Part shown: one piece after another, positions 23,724-33,167 of the stretch | Layout of the letters: each line of letters begins with the position of its first letter | How positions within the stretch are numbered: the first letter of the stretch is position 1 | Source: Clostridiales bacterium | GTDB lineage: Bacteria > Bacillota > Clostridia > Lachnospirales > Cellulosilyticaceae | Direction of reading: 5' to 3' | DNA length: 47,342 nt | Assembly: GCA_019418225.1 (NCBI GenBank) | Contig: DYCF01000040.1 | Span: 1-47,342 of the forward strand | The notes under the pieces: generated by a model | Told to the model about the DNA's origin: nothing | Database searches by the model: none | The model's input: the letters and a program-made list of their open reading frames with translations, nothing else | Made by a program: the position numbers and the translations under genes

Positions 23724-24407
23724 ATGAGCAAAGGGTTATTTATTACAGCAACAGGAACAGATGTTGGAAAAACTTATGTAACAGGTTTAATTGTAAAAAA
23801 ACTATGTGAGGCAGGTTTTAAGGCAGGTTATTATAAGGCGGCGTTAAGTGGGGCGAAGAAAGTAGGTAACAGGTTAATACCAGGAGATGTACAATATGTT
23901 AAAGAAATAGCAGGACTAGAAGAGCCAATGGATAAAATGGTTTCTTATGTTTATGAAAATGCAGTCTCTCCCCATTTAGCAGCGCAAATCGAGGGAAATC
24001 CAGTTGAAATAGAAAAGGTAGTAGCTGATTATTTAAGGCAAGCCACCAAATATGAATTTATGACTGTAGAGGGCAGTGGAGGAATTGTTTGTCCTATTCG
24101 ATTGGATGCAGAAAAGGAAATTTGGCTAGAAGATATTATTAAGGGACTTGGATTAGAGACATTAATAGTGGCGGATGCAGGGCTTGGGACAATTAATCAA
24201 GTGGCGCTTACAGAAACTTATATTAAAAATCATGGCATGGAGGTGAAGGGCATTATACTTAATCATTATCATAAGGGGAATCAAATGGAAGAAGACAATC
24301 TTAAGATGATTGAACGTGTGACCGGGATTCCTGTTATTGCTACAGTAGGAGACAATGATGAGGATTTAGAAATAGAAGTAAGTGAACTTATTAAACTTTA
24401 TGCTTAA
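23724..24407 (+). CDS. bioD: Dethiobiotin synthetase
   Basis: ATG 23724 behind AAGGGG gives 227 residues; the longer frame from 23691 begins too close to the promoter and lacks a ribosome site. The P-loop GTDVGKTYV (about residues 9-17), the substrate-contact Lys in YYKAALSG, the VEGSGGIVCP motif and the DAGLGTINQ motif are standard for BioD. The enzyme closes the ureido ring of 7,8-diaminononanoate using ATP and CO2. It starts the bioD-bioA operon. The SGAKK segment where many BioD proteins have P-x-x-S-G is a slight variation. Confidence 0.92.
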   Translation: MSKGLFITATGTDVGKTYVTGLIVKKLCEAGFKAGYYKAALSGAKKVGNRLIPGDVQYVKEIAGLEEPMDKMVSYVYENAVSPHLAAQIEGNPVEIEKVVADYLRQATKYEFMTVEGSGGIVCPIRLDAEKEIWLEDIIKGLGLETLIVADAGLGTINQVALTETYIKNHGMEVKGIILNHYHKGNQMEEDNLKMIERVTGIPVIATVGDNDEDLEIEVSELIKLYA

Positions 24408-24455
24408 ACATATTTTTGATAAAAGAGTTAATGAAAAAATAGATGAGGTGACGAA

Positions 24456-25793
24456 ATGAATTTAATTGAAAAAGACCTAAAGTATATATGGCATCCTTGT
24501 TCACAAATGAAAGATTATGAAGAGCTCAAACCTATAATTATTGATCATGGTAAAGGTGTTTATTTATACGATCAAGAGAATAAAGAATATATGGATATTG
24601 TAAGTTCTTGGTGGTGTAATTTATTAGGGCATTGCCATCCTAAAATTAATGAAGAGATTAAAGCTCAGCTAGATAGGCTGGAACATGTTATCTTTGCAAA
24701 TTTTTCACATGAGGGAGCTATTAGGTTATGTGAAGAGCTGATGAAGGTTATTCCAAAAGGCCTAAGTAAATTTAATTTCTCTGATAATGGTTCAGCAGCT
24801 GTAGAATGCGCGCTCAAGATGAGTTTTCAATATCAGTATCAGACTGGGCATAGTTATAAAACGAAGTTTATGTGTTTTACAGAAGGTTATCATGGGGAAA
24901 CAATAGGTGCTTTATCTGTAGGGAGTTTGGATTTATATGCTAAAATTTATAAGCCAATGCTTATGGATGCCATTCATATTGAAGCACCAGACTGTTATCG
25001 CTGTCCTTATGGAAAGTGTAGAGATAATTGTCAAGTGGAATGCTTTAGGAAAGCAGAAGAAGCCTTTGCTAAGTACGGAGAAGAAACTTGTGCGATGATT
25101 GTAGAACCACTCCTTCAAGGAAGTGCTGGGATGCGTATGTATCCACCATTGTATTTAACGAAATTAAGAGCATTATGTGATGCTTATGACGTATTACTTA
25201 TTGCAGATGAAATTGCTACAGGATTTGGACGGACAGGAAAGATGTTTGCTTTTGATCATGCAGGTGTAAGTCCTGATATTATGTGTATCTCTAAGGGGTT
25301 AACAGGAGGGTATATGCCAATGGCCATTACCATCACAACAGATGAGGTCTATAATGCCTTTTATGCAGATTATAATGAAGGAAAGGCTTTTATGCATAGT
25401 CATACTTATAGTGGTAATCCATTAGGATGCGCAGCAGCCTTAGCTGTTCAAAAAGTACTGAGAGAAGAAAAAATACTTGAAAAGGCTGAAAAACGTGCAA
25501 GTTATTTACATAAACAGCTAAATGAAGCATTAGGTGGACATCCCAATATAGGTGAGATTAGAAGTTTAGGTTTAATTAATGCCATGGAGTTAGTGACGGA
25601 TAAATCATCTAAACAAGGTTTTGAGGGCAAGCTAAGAATGGGGTATCAAATTTACAAAAAAGCTTTGGAAGAAGGACTTATTTTAAGACCACTAGGAAAT
25701 GTACTTTATTTTAATCCGCCATTAACTATTACAGAAGAGGAAATAGATAAGGTTATTTTAAAATGTATGACAGCTATAAACCAGGTATTATAA
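24456..25793 (+). CDS. bioA: Adenosylmethionine-8-amino-7-oxononanoate aminotransferase
   Basis: The 445-residue fold-type I PLP enzyme starts behind GATGAGGTG, 48 bases after bioD. The family opening KYIWHPCSQMKDYEE, VSSWWCNLLGH, the PLP-stacking EGYHGETIGALS, DEIATGFGRTG and the Schiff-base Lys K280 in CISKGLTGGYMP all identify BioA. It transfers the amino group of S-adenosylmethionine to 7-keto-8-aminopelargonate, giving the BioD substrate. A Cys-rich insertion (YRCPYGKCRDNCQVECF, near residues 180-196) resembles the one seen in some anaerobe and Bacillus BioA proteins. bioF and bioB are not adjacent. Confidence 0.93.
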   Translation: MNLIEKDLKYIWHPCSQMKDYEELKPIIIDHGKGVYLYDQENKEYMDIVSSWWCNLLGHCHPKINEEIKAQLDRLEHVIFANFSHEGAIRLCEELMKVIPKGLSKFNFSDNGSAAVECALKMSFQYQYQTGHSYKTKFMCFTEGYHGETIGALSVGSLDLYAKIYKPMLMDAIHIEAPDCYRCPYGKCRDNCQVECFRKAEEAFAKYGEETCAMIVEPLLQGSAGMRMYPPLYLTKLRALCDAYDVLLIADEIATGFGRTGKMFAFDHAGVSPDIMCISKGLTGGYMPMAITITTDEVYNAFYADYNEGKAFMHSHTYSGNPLGCAAALAVQKVLREEKILEKAEKRASYLHKQLNEALGGHPNIGEIRSLGLINAMELVTDKSSKQGFEGKLRMGYQIYKKALEEGLILRPLGNVLYFNPPLTITEEEIDKVILKCMTAINQVL

Positions 25794-25898
25794 GCAAGTG
25801 CGGCTAAGGGGGCTACTAGATGAAGGACTTATTTTGTTGTATAATAGCTAAGAAACATAAATTTAGTAAGTTCTAGAAATAAAGGAGTTATTATAGAA

Positions 25899-26861
25899 AT
25901 GAAATTTTACTTCGCCCCAATGGAAGGTGTAACAGGGTATGTTTATAGAAATGCCCATGCTGCTTTTTTTAATAATGTCGATAAATACTTTACCCCTTTT
26001 ATTGCTGCAAATCAACATGGTAAGCTATCATCAAGAGAATTAAATGATATTTTACCAGAACATAATAAAGGCTATACAGTGGTGCCGCAAATTTTAACGA
26101 ATAATGCAGAGGATTTTATTCGCACGATGGTGCAGCTTAAAGAATTTGGTTATGATGAGATTAATTTAAATTTAGGTTGCCCATCTGGAACTGTTGTGGC
26201 AAAAGGTAAAGGATCAGGTTTTTTAGCCAAGAAAGAAGAGCTAGACCAATTTTTAGAAGCTGTATTCGGTGAAGCTGTGACTAAAATATCTATTAAAACA
26301 CGAATTGGCCGTGATGAACCTGAAGAGTTTGAGGAGCTTATGCAAATTTATAATAAATATCCTTTAGAAGAACTCATTATTCATCCTCGTGTACAAAAAG
26401 ATTATTATCGTAATACACCCAATATGGAAGTTTTTAGGGTGGCCTTAGCTGAAAGTAAAAATCCAGTGTGTTATAATGGGGACATTTTTACAGCTCAAGG
26501 TTATGAAAAGTTTAAAGTAATGTGCCCAGATGTAGAACGAGTCATGTTAGGACGAGGGTTGATTGCAAGTCCAGGGCTCATTACAGAGATTACAACAGGT
26601 GAAACCGTAGATAAAGTGGTTTTAAAAGCTTTTCATGATAAGATGTACGAAGGTTATCAGGAGATTATGTCAGGAGATCGCAATGTATTATTTAAAATGA
26701 AAGAAAACTGGTTTTATATGATGCATATCTTTTCAAATGCTGAAAAATATGCCAAGAAGATTCGGAAGGCACAAAGACTGCAGGATTATGAAGCAGCTGT
26801 AAATAGTCTTTTTGAAGAACAAGAAATTGTAAAGGGTGCAGGATTATTTTCAATTAAATAA
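25899..26861 (+). CDS. tRNA-dihydrouridine synthase
   Basis: The 320-residue TIM-barrel flavoprotein starts behind AAAGGAG. Motifs include the FMN-site opening APMEGVTGYVYR, the catalytic-Cys region INLNLGCPSGTVVAKGKGSG, KTRIG, IIHPRVQKDYYR and MLGRGLIASPGL. It reduces specific uridines in tRNA to dihydrouridine with NADPH and FMN. The position specificity (DusA, B or C type) is not clear from sequence alone. Confidence 0.92.
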   Translation: MKFYFAPMEGVTGYVYRNAHAAFFNNVDKYFTPFIAANQHGKLSSRELNDILPEHNKGYTVVPQILTNNAEDFIRTMVQLKEFGYDEINLNLGCPSGTVVAKGKGSGFLAKKEELDQFLEAVFGEAVTKISIKTRIGRDEPEEFEELMQIYNKYPLEELIIHPRVQKDYYRNTPNMEVFRVALAESKNPVCYNGDIFTAQGYEKFKVMCPDVERVMLGRGLIASPGLITEITTGETVDKVVLKAFHDKMYEGYQEIMSGDRNVLFKMKENWFYMMHIFSNAEKYAKKIRKAQRLQDYEAAVNSLFEEQEIVKGAGLFSIK

Positions 26862-26869
26862 TAAACTTT

Positions 26870-26914
26870 AAAAGCCTAGGTTAGACAAAATGATTTGTTG
26901 ACCTAGGCTTTTTT
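26870..26914. terminator. Bidirectional terminator after the dus gene
   Basis: AAAAGCCTAGGT (26870-26881) pairs with ACCTAGGCTTTT (26901-26912), with more T following. It lies between convergent genes. Confidence 0.88.
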
Positions 26915-26962
26915 GGATGGCATAAATAGGTAGATATCATGTGTCGTACAAGTTTAAGGGCT

Positions 26963-27706
26963 TTAAGTAAGAAATTGATGAGTTTTTCCCATGTTATAAG
27001 CTAATTTAATGATGCTCTTTTCTTCCTCGGTCATCTCACGGTCATACATTTTTTCAAATTGACTAATCAGCTTTTCAAAATCTACTTTTTGGCGAGGCTT
27101 AGGTGGTCGTTGTGGGCTATAAGTTGGGTCATAATAAGTAGGCTTAATAATCGGCGTGTAGATTTTTTTGAAAATTTCAGCTGTGTAATAAGCATCATTA
27201 AGGGCATTATGAAATGGCACTAGGATAGGAATTTGCAACTGATTAGTGGCATCTTCTAGTTTAAGCAGCTTTTTAGCGGAAAGACCTAGATATTTTGAAA
27301 CATACGGCTGAATATTAATAAACTGTCTAGGAAGTAAATCATTTTCAAGTGCATGATAGTTGACATTTCGGAATAGTTCCTTGATATCTGACATGCCCCA
27401 GATAATAAAAATGGCTTCTTTGGTCTGAATAAAATCCATATAGTTTTTATAAACACTTGGAAAAGTTTCTTCACGTATAAGCTGATTCATTGTGATACTC
27501 GTAAGCTCAGTGATAAAAGGATTTATAGCACCGTAAAAAGTAGGTTTTACATAAGTATTAAAGGTTTCAAGTGTATTTAACTGTTCATCCAATTTAATTG
27601 CGCCTATTTGAATAATTTCGAAGGGATAACGTGAAACGTTAGGAACAAAGTTCTGTAAAGATGAGAAGTCTTGATTGAATTCTAGGTCAAAAATAATATA
27701 AGTCAT
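26963..27706 (-). CDS. DnaQ-fold 3'-5' exonuclease
   Basis: The 247-residue protein starts at 27706 behind AGAAAGGTGG. The DEDDh exonuclease motifs are present: IIFDLEFN (Asp/Glu, residues 4-11), WGMSDIKEL (third acid) and FHNALNDAYYTAEIF (His and last Asp). The remaining C-terminal ~60 residues are basic and proline-rich, then helical. The family (sometimes called KapD-like or ExoIII-domain proteins) trims single-stranded DNA or RNA; the true substrate is unknown. The gene stands alone. Confidence 0.85.
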   Translation of the reverse strand: MTYIIFDLEFNQDFSSLQNFVPNVSRYPFEIIQIGAIKLDEQLNTLETFNTYVKPTFYGAINPFITELTSITMNQLIREETFPSVYKNYMDFIQTKEAIFIIWGMSDIKELFRNVNYHALENDLLPRQFINIQPYVSKYLGLSAKKLLKLEDATNQLQIPILVPFHNALNDAYYTAEIFKKIYTPIIKPTYYDPTYSPQRPPKPRQKVDFEKLISQFEKMYDREMTEEEKSIIKLAYNMGKTHQFLT

Positions 27707-27899
27707 ATTGCACCACCTTTCTTAACCCTTATTTTATATTTTTTGCGGTAAAAGTGGAAGTTATTCCTTAAATGAAGGTGTGTAACTTTGCACATATTAT
27801 TAATAGGTTATCTATATAAAATATGTGATATGAGATGTATGAGCTAACATAAATCACTAGATGCGCAAAGTATAAGTGTATAACAAGGAGTATTATGCT

Positions 27900-29072
27900 A
27901 TGAAAATAGAATTACCAGAGTTTGCATGTGTTGCTTTAATAGGTGAAAATAAAAAAGAAAAGAAGATGTTTATTCAAAAGTATTTTCATGAATCAGAAGT
28001 TATTGCCTTGAAAGAATTAGAGAGTATAGGTACGAAAAGACTAGAAGAAGGCAAGTTTACTGGGATAGATGTATGTAAGATAGAAGAAGATGATTATGAG
28101 AGGATTATACGAATTTCAAAGAAATATGACTGTATGGCAATTGCAATTTTGTTGGATGAAATGCCTTATGAAACAGGTGTATTAGAGCTATTAATAAATA
28201 CCTTAACAAAAAAAGGATTTCAAAAAGTTTATAGCTTAGATCCAGGAAGAGAAAATTTACAGAAGGGTTTAAAAAATAGGAAGCATTACCTTGAAGAAAT
28301 TGAGGTAGTGCGTATGAAACTTGCGAGCAATCAAAAAAACGTACATGGACCTTTTGATTTAATAGGCGATATTCATGGGTGTTATGATGAACTGTGTGAA
28401 CTTCTTGAAAAGTTAGGATATGAGGTGCATAAGAAAAAATGTATAGCTAAATCTGTACAAGGGCGTAAAGTCGTTTTTTTAGGAGATTTAGTGGACCGGG
28501 GACCTAAAAGCCCAGAGGTATTAAAACTTGTAATGAACATGACCTCTAGAGAAGAAGCTTATTGTACTCTAGGTAATCATGATGGTAAATTGTTGCGTAA
28601 GTTAAATGGTGCTAATGTAAAAGTGATTCATGGATTAGGCGAAACATTACAACAACTTGAAGCGGAACCGACAGAATTTATAGAAGCAGTTAAGCGGTTT
28701 TTAGCAGGACTTGTCAGTCATTATGTTTTTGATGAAGGAAGATTAGTGGCAGTTCATGCAGGACTTAAAGAAAAATTCCATGGTAGAGAGTCTAAGAAAA
28801 TAAGAGATTTAGCAATGTTTGGTGAAACGACAGGTAAAATAGATAAATTAGGTTTACCTATTCGATTAGATTGGAACAAACATTATAGAGGAAAAGCTTT
28901 TGTCGTCTATGGGCATACACCACAACGCATGGTAAAGATTGTAAATAATACTATTAATATTGATACAGGGTGTATATTTGGTGGAAAGCTAACAGCTATA
29001 AGATATCCAGAAAAAGAGATTGTAGCGGTAGCTGCAAAAAAGAAGTATTTTGAACCTGCTAGGCCTTTCTAA
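27900..29072 (+). CDS. Pnkp-like metallophosphoesterase with degenerate kinase domain
   Basis: ATG 27900 lies at good distance from AAGGAG and is preferred over GTG 27876, giving 390 residues. Residues ~148-390 match the central phosphatase domain of bacterial polynucleotide kinase-phosphatase: GPFDLIGDIHGCYDEL, FLGDLVDRGPKSPEVL, CTLGNHDGKLLRKLNG, VSHYVFDEGRLVAVHAGL, VYGHTPQ and NTINIDTGCIFGGKLTA. Residues 1-145 align with its kinase domain (MKIELPEFACVALIGE) but the Walker A loop reads GENKKEKKM instead of GxxGxGKST, and the lid arginines are gone. The C-terminal ligase domain of full Pnkp is absent. The likely activity is removal of 2',3'-cyclic or 3' phosphates, or cleavage of dinucleoside polyphosphates as in PrpE. 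There is no Hen1 methyltransferase nearby. Confidence 0.85.
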   Translation: MKIELPEFACVALIGENKKEKKMFIQKYFHESEVIALKELESIGTKRLEEGKFTGIDVCKIEEDDYERIIRISKKYDCMAIAILLDEMPYETGVLELLINTLTKKGFQKVYSLDPGRENLQKGLKNRKHYLEEIEVVRMKLASNQKNVHGPFDLIGDIHGCYDELCELLEKLGYEVHKKKCIAKSVQGRKVVFLGDLVDRGPKSPEVLKLVMNMTSREEAYCTLGNHDGKLLRKLNGANVKVIHGLGETLQQLEAEPTEFIEAVKRFLAGLVSHYVFDEGRLVAVHAGLKEKFHGRESKKIRDLAMFGETTGKIDKLGLPIRLDWNKHYRGKAFVVYGHTPQRMVKIVNNTINIDTGCIFGGKLTAIRYPEKEIVAVAAKKKYFEPARPF

Positions 29073-29149
29073 AAAATAGCTATTTAAATGAAATGCATAA
29101 GAAAAAGTAGGCTGTAAAAAATAAGCTAAAATAAGTAAGGAGGTATTTT

Positions 29150-31303
29150 ATGAAAAATTGCTTGGCAATTTATAAACGCGACCTTGAAGCTATATTTAAA
29201 AATTATGCAGCTTTTGTAGTTATATTAGCTTTGTGTATATTACCTTCCCTTTATGCATGGTTTAATATTAAGGCTTCATGGGATCCGTATTCTGAAGCAG
29301 CTACAAAAGGGGTAAAAATAGGTGTGGTCAATGAAGATAAGGGGACAACCTTAGAAGGAAATACAATTAATATTGGTGATAAAGTAATAGAAGAACTTAA
29401 GAAGAATACACAGCTAGGATGGCAATTTGTAAATGCCGATGCGGCACATGAGGCATTAGTAATGGGAAAATACTATGCAACCATTACATTGCCGTTTAAT
29501 TTTTCACAGGATTTAACATCTATTGTTAGTTCCAATATTCAAAAAGGGCAAATAATATATACAGTAAATGAAAAATTAAATGCCATTGCACCTAAATTAA
29601 CTGATAAGGGGGTTTCAAGCTTACAGAATATGATTTCTGAGCAAGTTGTACAAACCGTAAGTGAAGTTATATTTGGAGTGGGCAATGAGCTTGGCGTTGA
29701 CTTGGAATCACAAATTCCTACTGTTACAATGGTCTATAACCAACTTGTGAAACTACAAAGTAAGTTTGAAGAAATTAATCAGACAGTAAGTTTGACGGAT
29801 GAAGGGATTACAAAGCTTCAAAGTTTAATTGAGCAATTAGAAGAAGATATGCCTGATATTAGCCAGACCTTTGAAAATGCTAGGGGATTTACACAAAGTA
29901 TTCAAGATTTTATGAACGCTTCTAAGAAAACGACGAACCAAATAGGTCCAACAATTAAACAAGACATTCAAATAATAGGAAATATAGCACAGGAAATTAG
30001 CAGTGGCGCTATGGGGCTTAAAGCAGAAATATCTGGGAACTCTGAACAGGTACCTGCATTACTTAATGCCCTTCAGAAGAAAGTAATAGGTTTAAAAACG
30101 CTTGTGGAAAGTATGAATAGGTTATTAAAGGCACTTGATAAGGTCGCATCGAATGCGCATTTAGAAACTGCAATTGATAAGTTTGATACATCTGTGAATA
30201 ACTTAGAAACAGCAAGTAATTTATTAGGCGAAGCAAGTGAAAATATAGAAGCGGCACCGGAAAAAATAAATCCTATTTTAGATCAGGTCGTAACAGTAGG
30301 CAATGACTTAAGTGATATTACCACAAATTTATATAATGGATTTGATGATGAACTTATGGGACCTATTGCACAAATTTTTGATAAAGCGTATGAAACAGCA
30401 AGCAATGCAGAAGCTGTCCTAATAAAAGCACAAAACAGCTTACCTGAAGTAAATGACCTATTAATAGTAGTCGATGAAGCCGCTCAAAAAGGGGAAGATG
30501 GAATCGCTTACGTTAAACAGGCCTTACCAAAAGCAGAAAATATGGTTAATAACCTTGTTGCTAAAATAGGGACCATTCAAAATGAAGGTGATTTAGAAAA
30601 AATTGTAGAGCTTTTAAAGGCAGATGTGAATGCACGTAGTGGATTCTTAGCAAACCCTATAGAGATTACAGAAGAAATACTTTATCCTATGCATAATTAT
30701 GGTACAAGTATGACACCGTTTTATACGGTACTTTGTTTGTGGGTAGGCGGACTGCTTTTAGCATCAATATTAACAGTAGAAGCCAAAGGTGAGTATGGTG
30801 CAAATGAGATTTACTTTGGTAAATTGTTGTTATTTGTAACAATTGGTATTGTACAGGCACTTATTGTATCTATGGGTGACTTATATTTACTGAAGATTTA
30901 TTGCAAGCAACCTCTTTTATTTGTACTTAGTAATTGCTTTGTAGGATTGACCTTTGCAACATTGGTGTATTCATTGGTTTCTGTTTTTGGAAATATTGGT
31001 AAGGTTATTGCAATTATATTGCTAGTATTGCAAGTTGCAGGTTCGGGTGGTACATTTCCAATTCAAATGACACCACAATTTTTTCAGATATTAAATCCAT
31101 TTTTGCCATTTACTTATGGTATTGCTATTAATCGTGAGGCTATAGGAGGCGTTGTAGTAGCTATATATAGCAGAAGTATAAGTTTTTTACTCATATATCT
31201 TGTAGGTGCCATATTGATAGCTGTTGTTTTGAAACAACCAATCAATCAATTGATGAAAAAGGCCATAGAGAAATTTAAAGAAAGTGAGATTGGTGAGCAT
31301 TAG
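29150..31303 (+). CDS. YhgE/Pip-family membrane protein
   Basis: The 717-residue protein starts behind AAGGAGG. An N-terminal membrane segment (about residues 20-38, AAFVVILALCILPSLYAWFN) is followed by the Pip-type external region opening with YSEAATKGVKIGVVNEDKGT. A ~350-residue helical/coiled-coil stretch rich in Ala, Glu and Gln (about 200-500) comes next, then five or six membrane segments from about 525 to 700 of ABC-2 permease type. Lactococcal Pip is a phage receptor, and relatives (YhgE, and EsaA of type VII secretion) sit in the envelope. The native function here is unknown. No ABC ATPase gene is adjacent. Confidence 0.88.
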   Translation: MKNCLAIYKRDLEAIFKNYAAFVVILALCILPSLYAWFNIKASWDPYSEAATKGVKIGVVNEDKGTTLEGNTINIGDKVIEELKKNTQLGWQFVNADAAHEALVMGKYYATITLPFNFSQDLTSIVSSNIQKGQIIYTVNEKLNAIAPKLTDKGVSSLQNMISEQVVQTVSEVIFGVGNELGVDLESQIPTVTMVYNQLVKLQSKFEEINQTVSLTDEGITKLQSLIEQLEEDMPDISQTFENARGFTQSIQDFMNASKKTTNQIGPTIKQDIQIIGNIAQEISSGAMGLKAEISGNSEQVPALLNALQKKVIGLKTLVESMNRLLKALDKVASNAHLETAIDKFDTSVNNLETASNLLGEASENIEAAPEKINPILDQVVTVGNDLSDITTNLYNGFDDELMGPIAQIFDKAYETASNAEAVLIKAQNSLPEVNDLLIVVDEAAQKGEDGIAYVKQALPKAENMVNNLVAKIGTIQNEGDLEKIVELLKADVNARSGFLANPIEITEEILYPMHNYGTSMTPFYTVLCLWVGGLLLASILTVEAKGEYGANEIYFGKLLLFVTIGIVQALIVSMGDLYLLKIYCKQPLLFVLSNCFVGLTFATLVYSLVSVFGNIGKVIAIILLVLQVAGSGGTFPIQMTPQFFQILNPFLPFTYGIAINREAIGGVVVAIYSRSISFLLIYLVGAILIAVVLKQPINQLMKKAIEKFKESEIGEH

Positions 31304-31397
31304 TTTGTAAAAAATAGAACTTGTAAAAAATGCGCTTTCTCGCTACAATAAGTAATACAGCAATGAAGAGAGTTTAAGTAAAGACTAGGAGAGCGGG

Positions 31398-32285
31398 ATG
31401 AAACGATTTAAAAAAGTATATATTGAAATCACTAATATTTGTAATTTGAGTTGTGAATTTTGTCCAAAAACAAGTCGGGTACTCAAAAGAAATACAAAAG
31501 AAGATTTTCATCATATATTACAAGCAGTAAAGCCTTATACAGATTATATTTATTTACATCTAATGGGGGAACCTACAACCCATCCGCTTTTGAGAGAATA
31601 TTTGGAAATGAGTGGGCAAGAAGGTTTAAAAGTAAATTTAACGACTAATGGCACCCTTATTCATAAGGTCCAAAAGGATTTGATTGGTGCAAAGGCTTTA
31701 AGGCAGATTAATATTTCCTTGCATAGTTTTGAGGTCAATGACCCTCATGTCAAGGTAGAAGATTACATTCAAGGGATTACAGATTTTGTGAATTTAGCAA
31801 CTAAAGAAAGTCAAGTGATTTGCAGTTTACGACTTTGGAATATGGATAGTGAGACACTTAAGGCTAAAAATAGTTTAAATGCCTATATTATTCGTATGTT
31901 AGAGGAACAGTTAAGTCTAGATTTAGATATTGTAGAGGCCTTGCAGCAAAAAAATGGTATTAAGCTAAAAAATAATGTGTATCTGAATATGGCAGATAAG
32001 TTTGAATGGCCAGACCAGGAAAAAGATATTTTAGAAGAAGAAGTCTTTTGCTATGGCTTACGCGATCAAATTGGTATTCACGTCGATGGGACGGTAGTAC
32101 CGTGCTGTTTAGATAGTGAAGGGCATATAGCTTTAGGAAATATTTTTGAAACGCCTCTTGAGGAAATTATTCATTCACCAAGGGCTAAGCGCCTTTATGA
32201 GGGGTTTTCAAATAGACGTGCAGTCGAATCACTTTGTCAGCGCTGTGGCTATGCCATTAAATATAGTAAAAGTCCAAAACGTTAA
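31398..32285 (+). CDS. Radical SAM/SPASM-domain protein
   Basis: The 295-residue protein starts behind AGGAGAG. The radical SAM cluster motif is CNLSCEFC (CxxxCxxC, residues 15-22). The C-terminal SPASM region carries additional Cys (CYGLRDQIGIHVDGTVVPCC, GNIFETPLEEII, then LCQRCGYAI) for auxiliary [4Fe-4S] binding. Such enzymes often modify peptides or proteins, but no small precursor gene is visible beside it. A terminator follows, so it is monocistronic. Confidence 0.85.
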   Translation: MKRFKKVYIEITNICNLSCEFCPKTSRVLKRNTKEDFHHILQAVKPYTDYIYLHLMGEPTTHPLLREYLEMSGQEGLKVNLTTNGTLIHKVQKDLIGAKALRQINISLHSFEVNDPHVKVEDYIQGITDFVNLATKESQVICSLRLWNMDSETLKAKNSLNAYIIRMLEEQLSLDLDIVEALQQKNGIKLKNNVYLNMADKFEWPDQEKDILEEEVFCYGLRDQIGIHVDGTVVPCCLDSEGHIALGNIFETPLEEIIHSPRAKRLYEGFSNRRAVESLCQRCGYAIKYSKSPKR

Positions 32286-32305
32286 TATAAGTTACTTTGA
32301 AAAAC

Positions 32306-32357
32306 AAAGAAGCATTGCAAAACTAGATAAATGGTTTTGTAACACTTCTTTATTTTT
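32306..32357 (+). terminator. Terminator after the radical SAM gene
   Basis: An 18-base arm (32306-32323, AAAGAAG...TTGCAAAAC) pairs with 32334-32351 (GTTTTGTAA...CTTCTTT), with one small mismatch, and is followed by ATTTTTT. Confidence 0.85.
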
Positions 32358-32412
32358 TATATGTTATAGACGTATAATAACTATAATGAAAGGAAAATAA
32401 AGGGGCATAAAG

Positions 32413-33078
32413 ATGGGAGAAATAAAAGAGATTATGGAGATGAAAGCATTTTTTGACATGCGTGCTAAGGAGTATGATACAGTACATCCCGCAATGATTG
32501 GTGGTGGGATGGAAAGTAAAAATTTAATTGCCCACTTCTTAGGAGAAGATACGAAGCGTTTGGTGGATTTTGGATGTGGCACAGGCCTTGAGCTAAAAGA
32601 GATATTTAAACGTTTTCCTCACATTACAGTTACAGGCATTGATCTTTCCCAAGGGATGTTGGATAAGCTTAAAGAAAAGTATGAAACACAAAATATTACA
32701 CTCATTCAAGGGGATTATATGGTATATGACTTTGGGGAAAATACATTTGATGGGGCCACTTCTGTAATGACTATGCATCATTTCAATCCAGCTGAAAAAT
32801 TAACACTATATAAAAAAGTTTATGCAGCACTTACGACAAATGGACGTTATGTAGAATGCGATTATATGGTGATGCATCAAGAAGAAGAGGATTTTTTCTT
32901 TAGTGAATATGAAAAGATTAAGTTAAGTCAAGGAATTACACAAGGATACTATCATTATGACACGCCTTGTACAGTTGCAAATCAAAAAAAACTTCTTAAG
33001 GAGGCTGGCTTTTCAAAAGTTGAAGAAGTATGGCATAAAGAGCAAAATGTTATTTTGATTGCGTATAAAGAAGCATAG
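32413..33078 (+). CDS. Class I SAM-dependent methyltransferase
   Basis: The 221-residue protein starts behind AAAGGGG. The SAM-binding motif I is VDFGCGTGLELKEIF (about residues 41-55), followed by the acidic motif II end VTGIDLSQGMLDKL, motif III IQGDYMVYDFGENTFDGATS and the post-motif SVMTMHHFNPAEKLTLYKKV. The substrate is unknown. Short methyltransferases of this type act on small molecules, often in detoxification or cofactor paths. Confidence 0.85.
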   Translation: MGEIKEIMEMKAFFDMRAKEYDTVHPAMIGGGMESKNLIAHFLGEDTKRLVDFGCGTGLELKEIFKRFPHITVTGIDLSQGMLDKLKEKYETQNITLIQGDYMVYDFGENTFDGATSVMTMHHFNPAEKLTLYKKVYAALTTNGRYVECDYMVMHQEEEDFFFSEYEKIKLSQGITQGYYHYDTPCTVANQKKLLKEAGFSKVEEVWHKEQNVILIAYKEA

Positions 33079-33118
33079 ATAAAAAAAGAAAAAGTTAATA
33101 AGTAATTTTGAAAGTAAA

Positions 33119-33153
33119 AAAATGGGTATCGTGAAATTTGTGATACCCATTTT
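33119..33153. terminator. Bidirectional terminator
   Basis: AAAATGGGTATC (33119-33130) and GATACCCATTTT (33142-33153) pair perfectly around 11 bases. It lies between the convergent methyltransferase and DUF523 genes. Confidence 0.88.
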
Positions 33154-33167
33154 ATAAGATGATTATT

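Noticed and set aside
29150..31303. YhgE/Pip gene considered as part of a type VII secretion locus (EsaA-like).
   Set aside because: No WXG100, EssC-type ATPase or other secretion genes lie nearby.
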